Below are positions 58,997 to 64,000 of a stretch of 64,000 bases of DNA, one piece after another; positions within the stretch are counted from its first letter, which is position 1, and the number at the start of each line of letters is the position of its first letter. The translations under genes were made by a program, and so were the position numbers. The stretch spans positions 178,818 to 242,817 of the forward strand of contig MNCI01009196.1 in assembly GCA_015680685.1 (NCBI GenBank), read 5' to 3'. The notes beneath the pieces were generated by a model that did no database searches, was not told the DNA's origin, and worked only from the letters and a program-made list of their open reading frames with translations. Source of the DNA: Gnetum montanum (lineage: Eukaryota > Streptophyta > Gnetopsida > Gnetales > Gnetaceae).

Positions 58997-59843
58997 TGTC
59001 AGATAAGAACATCACCCAATTCATGTTTAAACCTCAATATGTTTATGCATAAATGTTTGTGTGTTTTTATCGTGTTTTAGTGTTGTTTTATTAATGATGA
59101 TTTTAGGGTACTTTGCATGTTTGGAATTCTTTTGGGATCATTTTGATAACTTCAGGATGTTCCAAGGACTATGGGGACTTTTTTAGAGGTGCTCGAAGGT
59201 TCCAGGCCTCAAAACAACCATTTTTAACTTTGACCCTAGTAGGAAAGACATCTTCACTAACAATAAGACATATTCACTACATATTAGACGTCTTCACTAA
59301 TAATAAGACATATTCATTGCATATTAGACATATTCTACACCTCAAATACGTCTTCTCTTATAACTTATATACTTGGGAGAGATGTCTCCTATTTCCCAAA
59401 GATGTCTTCTTTAATAACTTCTACACTTAGAAGAGACATCTTCTATTTTTCAAAGACATCTTCCATGAATTCTAACGAACATTCAATTGAATGATAAATT
59501 GGAGGAAAGATGATGAGACAAGGGAAAAAGGTACAAATAAACCTCTTGGGCCTTGAATTTGATAAAGAGATTTTGAAGAGAGTGTAGAAAGAGAGAAAGA
59601 GTGTAGGGAGTTGCGAGAGAGAATAGAGAGAGTCTTGGCAAGGTTCCTTGATCATCATCCATGTGAGTGTGTGATAGTTGGATTGAATATTTTGTCTATC
59701 CTTGGGAATTATGCTTCCTTTCATATCTAAATTATTCATTTAAACAAGAATAAAGGTTTCATTTTCCTTTTCTTATTTAAATTTGCTATTTTGTGACTTT
59801 GAAAGAGCTTGGATTGTGGAATCCATGGGAGCTTCTCATCACA
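58997..59843 (+). repeat. 5' LTR of E7
   Basis: Starts TGTCAG exactly where E5 RNase H stops and ends CATCACA before the primer site (TGT...ACA ends). Contains direct repeats at 59247-59457. The start was set by the protein break, and no partner LTR is available, so it could be off by a few bases. Confidence 0.7.
59247..59457. repeat. Two sets of tandem repeats in E7 LTR
   Basis: Two 40-base units (59247-59286, 59287-59326) followed by two 54-base units (59350-59403, 59404-59457). All carry GACATCTTC or its variants, at least ten times in 210 bases. In LTRs such arrays often act as promoter repeats. Confidence 0.8.
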
Positions 59844-59844
59844 T

Positions 59845-59856
59845 TGGTATTAGAGT
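59845..59856 (+). other. Primer-binding site (tRNA-iMet type) of E7
   Basis: TGGTATTAGAGT, one C to T transition from TGGTATCAGAG, directly after the LTR. Confidence 0.75.
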
Positions 59857-60201
59857 AGCTTGGAATTAAATACAATTGTATTCAAGTGGATAATTCTCAT
59901 CTCAATTGCAAAGAATCACTCCAAATTCTTAAGCTTGGATGAATTTTATCTTGCTACTTATTTTGCTCATCCTATGATTTTAAAATTTTTCTTTAATCCC
60001 TAAGTTTGTCATATCTTTCAAGAATTAGAAGATAATTGTGTAATTGGATAGCCATTGGCTTGTAATAGCTAGGGTTTAAAGATCTTCTACTCATTTATTT
60101 TAAGATCTAAGAAATTCTCATCTTGTTCCTTGAGAAATCTTAAAAATTTCACTTTTCCTTGTAGAATTTTGTGAAAATTTTCTTTTAAATCAATTTCCAT
60201 C

Positions 60202-61440
60202 ATGCCTCTAGAGATGAAAAATATTCAAGCGTTGTTAAGAGACATGGATGACATGAGAAATGCTCTCAAGCTCATTGTTGAAAAAATTGAAAAGCTTGGA
60301 GAGAACAAAGGACCTGCTTCTTCACTAAAAGCATCCAAGCAAGGGTACAAGTCATGTAATTCATCACCAAGGCATTCTTCAAAACATTCCTTAATGCCAT
60401 CACTTGAAGATGATATTCCTTTTGAAGATGAATAATTTGAAGAAGGAGAAGCTCAAGATGATTCTTTTTTTCATGCTCCTAGTGTTGAAAATGAGTCTCA
60501 AGGCTTCAATTTTCTTAGGAAAGGGAAAAAGGATCTTCCTTCTAAGCCTTAGAAGTAAGGTGAAGGAATTGAAGTAACTCTTGCAAAATATTTTAGATAT
60601 GCTTCAAGGATGCCTTGTGTTGAAGACAAATCCTTCAATGGCATGGAAGGAACTAAAGCTTTTCTCTCTTGGCTAAAAGAGATTAACAAATACTTTGACC
60701 TTGAAGATGTGGAAAATCATCAAAAGATGTCTTTTGCTACAACCAAATTGGAAGGCATAGCACCTATATGGTGTGAGAGGAAAAGTAATTCTTACAAGGT
60801 GAATAATGGTACTGCTATCAAGGATTGGTCTTTAATGTAGTTCATGCTCAAGGAAAAATTTGAGAAGACTCATCATAGACAAGAGGCTATCCAAAAATTA
60901 AAGTACCTAAGACAAGGTGATAAGAGTGTCAAGGACTGCTACATGGATTTTTGTAAGTCTTTCCAACTTACAAAAGTTCATTGGAATGATTATGAACAAG
61001 CATATAACTTTCAAGGAGGATTAAAAATGGAATATCAATAAGAGTTAACCTTCTATGAAACCCAAACATTGGATGAGACTTTTAAATTGGCTCTTAAGGC
61101 TAAGAAGAAACTTCAAGGATACAATATAGGTCCAAAAATTTCTAAAGGCAAGGACTCCAAAGCTTCTAAAGGTGAGAAAGGATTTAAGGAGAAGGGAAAT
61201 GCTAAAGAAGACACAAAGGAGAAGCAAGAGAAGTCCAAGAAGGGCCAAGATTCCAAGAAAGGCTACTCTAAGAATGGAAAGGATTAAGGAAAAGGCTATG
61301 TATCTAGACTTAAATACTTCAATTATGGTGAAAAGGGACACAAACAAAGGGAGTGCAAAAAGCCAAAGATCTCCAAAGGAAAGGAACCTTAGACCTTCAA
61401 AAAGCAAGAATCCTACAATGAAGGTAATCCTCATGCAGTA
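60202..61440 (+). pseudogene. Gag of E7 (decayed)
   Basis: Starts MPLEMKNIQALLRDMDDMRN, hydrophilic and helical. Capsid part 60610-61040 has SFNGMEGTKAFLSWLKEINK, YFDLEDVENHQKMSF, ATTKLEGIAPIWCER, then LKEKFEKTHHRQEAIQKL and LRQGDKSVKDCYMDF, a standard retrotransposon Gag. A Lys-rich tail leads to the zinc knuckle near 61315-61360, which reads YFNYGEKGHKQREC: both first Cys of CFNCGEKGHKQREC are Tyr, two G to A changes. Stops are TAG or TAA at probable Gln codons (60550, 60838, 61039). Dead. Confidence 0.85.
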
Positions 61441-61800
61441 ATGATTGAAGATATCATTCAGCTTAATTCTTTCACTTTTATGGGAAATATTAATGCTAAT
61501 GAAGATCCTAGAAGAAAGATGTTCTTTAGGATTAGAGCTAGGTGTCTAAATAGTGGTGAATAGATACACATTTTAATTGACACTAGAGCTCAAGAAAATG
61601 TGATTTCTTCAAAGGTTGTTTCTAAGCTAGGTTTGAAGACATTTTCACATCCTAGGCCCTATAAAGTCCATTAGCTATCTAAGGATCATTTCCAAGAGGT
61701 TAATAAGAAGTGTATTTTGTCTTTTAGAATTGGTTCTTTTAAAGACAAGGTACATTGTGACATCCTCCCTATTGATTATGCTAACGTTATTTTGAAAAGA
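61441..61800 (+). pseudogene. Aspartic protease of E7 (decayed)
   Basis: Reads IHILIDTRAQENVISSKVVS then KLGL; the active site DTGA is DTRA (Gly to Arg, GGA to AGA). Further on CDILPIDYANVILKRPW matches the C-terminal ILG-x-PW part of chromoviral proteases, with Gly again changed (LKRPW for LGRPW). A frameshift near 61800 separates it from the RT leader. Confidence 0.8.
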
Positions 61801-61802
61801 CC

Positions 61803-62760
61803 TTGGAACTTGACAACAAGGCTTATTTTAGTGGTGCAAGAATTTTTTGGTCTATTTCAAGAGAAGATGGGATACATGAACTCATTTTGATGACTTGGCA
61901 GCAATATAAGGAAAATGTCCCTATTAATGCTTCATTAATCTTACTTAGTAAGCAAGAGTACCTACAAGCACATGAAGAGGTTGGGCATGGTTTTGTCATT
62001 ATTTCAACACTTACAATAAGTGAAGAGGAGCATAGAAATGAACTTCCTTCAATGGTGAAACCTTTGGCATTGGAATTTGCTGATGTTTTCAAGGGAAAAT
62101 TGGAAGGACTTCCACCAATGAGATCCATCCAACATCAAATAGACTTCATATTGGGAGCTACAATTTCTAATGAAAGAGCTTACTACATAACTCCAAATCA
62201 GAGGGAAGAATTAAGTAAGTAAGTGAATTACTATCTAATGGTTTTATTAAGGAATCCCTCTCTCCTTGTGTCATTCTGGCTATGTTAGTTCCCAAGAAGG
62301 ACATCAATGAATTAAGGATGTGCATAAATTCTAGGGCTTTTAATAGGATTACTATCAAGTATAGATTTCCTATTCCTAGGATGGATGACATTCTTGATGT
62401 GCTTGCCAATGCTAAGAGTTTTTCTAAAATTGATTTAAAAAGTGGTTATCATCAAATAAAGATCAGATCGGAAGATGAATGGAAAACAACCTTTAAGACA
62501 CCTAATGTCTTATATGAGTAGTTATTCATGCCTTTTGGGCTAACCAATGCTCTAGCCACATTTATGAGGCTCATGCATGAAGTCCTAAAGGATTTTATTG
62601 GTAAATGTTGTATTGTTTTATTTGATGACATTCTTATTTACAATTCTAATGAAGAGGACCATTTACATCATTTGAGGGTGATATGCTCCAAGTTACAAGA
62701 GGCAAAGTTGGTGATTAATGCCAAGAAATGCCACTTCATGAAGAAAGAAATTATCTACCT
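61803..62760 (+). pseudogene. Reverse transcriptase of E7 (decayed)
   Basis: A 139-codon open leader (61803-62222) with LEGLPPMRSIQHQIDFILGA. Then [64 protein letters not shown], a stop where Trp is expected, [14 protein letters not shown] and the polymerase box VLFDDILIYN. The Asp pair is intact, Tyr is Phe. Stops at 62220 and 62518 plus a frameshift near 62265 are the main lesions. Confidence 0.9.
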
Positions 62761-63330
62761 ATGTCATGTTGTCTCCAAGATGGAACCAAGTAAGATAAAG
62801 GCAATTAAGGAATGGCCTTCATCTAAGGATGTGGGAGAGGTGAGATCTTTTCTTGGTTTGGCTAGCTTCTATAAGAGGTTTATTAAGAATTTTAGTTTCA
62901 TTGCATGGCATATGCTCTCTTGTTTGAAGAAAAATTCAACATTTGTGTGGGATAATGAGAAAGAAAAATCCTTTCAAGCATTGAAAGAGAAAATTTGTAG
63001 TGCTCCAATTTTGGCAATTCCAAAATTCTCAAAACTATTTGAAGTGGAAGTAGATGCAAGTGGACTTGCTATTGGAGGTGTACTTTCTCAAGAAGGTAAA
63101 CCAATTGAATTATTTTCTAAAAAAATAAATGAATCTAGCAAAAAGTATAGTGTGTATGAAAAGGAGTTATATGCCATACTTCAAGCCATTAAACATTAGA
63201 GACATTACTTGCTAGGATCAGAGTTTCTTTTATTTATTGATCATAGATCAATTTAATTTTTGAATTCTCAAACAAAATTGAGTGCCAAGTACATGAAATG
63301 GATAGAGCAATTGCAAGAATTTCATTTTTT
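62528..63330 (+). pseudogene. E7 RT end, connection and RNase H
   Basis: Open for 223 codons from 62528 to 63199, the longest frame in the window. It covers the end of RT, the connection (MEPSKIKAIKEWPSSKDVGE, VRSFLGLASFYKRFIKNFS) and RNase H (VEVDASGLAIGGVLSQ, ELFSKKINESSKKYSVYEKE, LYAILQAIKH). The catalytic DAS and the Glu of YEKEL are intact. It ends with TAG where Trp is expected (HWRHYL). Beyond it, FIDHRSI and MKWIEQLQEF continue with further stops. Overlaps the RT entry by design. Confidence 0.9.
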
Positions 63331-63693
63331 TTAAAAAAAAAAAACATAAGAGTGGGAAGTCTAATATTGTGGTTGATGCTTCATCTAGAGTTCATGTTGT
63401 TTCTTCTAATGTTAAAGGTTAAGGATTTGAGTCTTTTGCTTCATTATATCATAATGTTAAGAATTTTGGTGTAATTTGGAAAGAGTTATCTTCCCCCTTA
63501 TTAGGAAGGACTGATCAATGGAAATCCTATCATGTGAAGAATGGGATTTTGTTTAAGGATGGAAAAATCTATGTTTCAAAGTGTGACTTCTAGTACAAAC
63601 TCCTTGAAGAGAAACACCAAAGTGACATGGTTGCACATAGGGTTAAGACCAAGACATTGGAATTGGTGAGCAAAAATTACTTTTGGCTAGGTA
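63331..63693 (+). pseudogene. Integrase start of E7 (truncated)
   Basis: After an A-rich slip near 63330, the frame reads SGKSNIVVDASSRVHV (end of RNase H tether), then KNGILFKDGKIYVS and SDMVAHRVKTKTLELVSKNY then FWLGM, the start of the integrase zinc domain. The frame breaks at 63693, before the CxxC pair and the catalytic core. Confidence 0.75.
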
Positions 63694-64000
63694 TGTGAAA
63701 CACCACAAAAATCTGTGAGTTTAGCATCTGTCCGACAAGAAGCAGATCCCCATGACTCACAGGCCAATCTTGGAAATCGAAACATCTGGTTAAGTGTCGT
63801 GCCAGCGTTCACGCCCAGCGTCTACGCCCAGTGTTCACGCTCAGCGTCTACGCCCAGCATTCACGCCCAGCGTCTACGCCCAGCTCTCCAGCGTTCACGC
63901 CCCGGTACAGCAGAGGCACATGCTCGACGACAGGATTTCCAATGGCAGCATAAAGATTACACCGAAGAGCAAGGATTGAAGCAAGTGGACATCCTTCGGC
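63694..64000. mobile_element. Start of an unidentified insertion
   Basis: Sequence character changes sharply at TGTGAAACACC: higher GC, many CG dinucleotides and tandem repeats. Starting with TG exactly at a protein break suggests the edge of another LTR or other insertion running off the right end. No protein is readable with confidence. Confidence 0.4.
63805..63903. repeat. GC-rich 26-bp tandem repeat
   Basis: Three units of 26 bases (63805, 63831, 63857), each made of two similar 13-base halves (GCGTTCACGCCCA, GCGTCTACGCCCA), then a short interruption and one more half unit. Rich in CG dinucleotides, unlike the rest of the window. Confidence 0.9.

Larger units (their letters stand above)
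58997..63693 (+). mobile_element. E7: plus-strand Ty3/gypsy chromovirus-type element
   Basis: 5' LTR 58997-59843, tRNA-iMet-type primer site, gag, protease, RT, RNase H and the start of integrase, where it is broken by another sequence at 63694. It is inserted in RNase H of E5. The RT phrases ([33 protein letters not shown]) fit plant chromoviruses. Although dead, it is better preserved than E5 in RT and RNase H. No 3' LTR in the window. Confidence 0.85.

Noticed and set aside
61045-61434. 129-codon hydrophobic minus-strand frame
   Set aside because: Antisense shadow of the Lys-rich tail of E7 Gag.
1-64000. tRNA, rRNA genes, CRISPR arrays, bacterial-type operons
   Set aside because: No cloverleaf-like sequence, rRNA motif or regularly spaced repeat array was seen; tRNA-like stretches are primer sites of about 17 bases.

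Overview
This window looks like intergenic DNA from a large, repeat-laden seed-plant genome. A conifer or other gymnosperm fits best, but that is inference: the base composition is AT-rich, no intact host gene is visible, and many old LTR retrotransposons are still recognisable despite heavy point-mutation decay. Almost every coding region is a fossil with in-frame stops. Many stops are TAG or TAA where the family consensus has Gln or Trp, as expected from deamination of methylated cytosine.

From about 0.9 to 46.25 kb the window resolves into one nested stack. The oldest layer is E3, a minus-strand Ty3/gypsy element of Athila-like type (tRNA-Asp primer site, Athila-type pol). Its gag, protease, RT and integrase lie at 39-45 kb, its 5' LTR at 45.47-46.25 kb, and its third ORF is split between 13-12 kb and 2.1-0.9 kb. 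E3 was interrupted twice. E1 (2123-11998, minus) is flanked by GTTAG/ATTAG, and E4 (13359-38713, minus) by ATAGT/ATAGT. E4 was in turn interrupted by a LINE fragment (30.3-31.5 kb) and, inside its 3' LTR, by E2 (14211-27969, plus; perfect TCTCC duplication). E2 has lost RT, RNase H and integrase and carries a foreign block at 19.0-22.2 kb with an Hsp70 gene fragment and a probable copia-type LTR. A fragment E0 of the E1 family occupies 1-885.

E1-E4 share a tRNA-Asp-type primer site and LTRs of the TGATRA...TCATCA form. Where the region survives, they also share a Gag with a conserved N-terminal motif, a non-canonical Cys/His motif, a Pro/Gln/Tyr-rich linker and a DLGSS-type protease. E2, E3 and probably E4 carry an extra ORF (ORF3) between pol and the 3' LTR, in the position where Athila elements have their env-like gene. 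It does not look membrane-bound; it is basic, Gln-rich and coiled-coil, and I do not recognise it.

The right third is different. 46.25-50.8 kb is AT-rich and mostly unassignable. 50.8-51.5 kb (minus) is a decayed reverse transcriptase best matching plant pararetroviruses (Caulimoviridae). 52.1-59.0 kb is a plus-strand Ty3/gypsy element (E5, tRNA-iMet primer site). Between its primer site and gag lies a fossil intron-containing gene on the minus strand (52.7-54.9 kb) with a TATA box and canonical short introns. E5 is cut in RNase H by E7 (58997-63693), a plus-strand chromovirus-type Ty3/gypsy element, itself broken at the integrase start by a GC-richer sequence (63694 to the end) with 26-bp tandem repeats.

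No tRNA, rRNA or CRISPR array was seen. Boundaries given by LTR ends, primer sites and target duplications are firm. Internal domain edges are approximate, because they come from reading decayed frames by eye.
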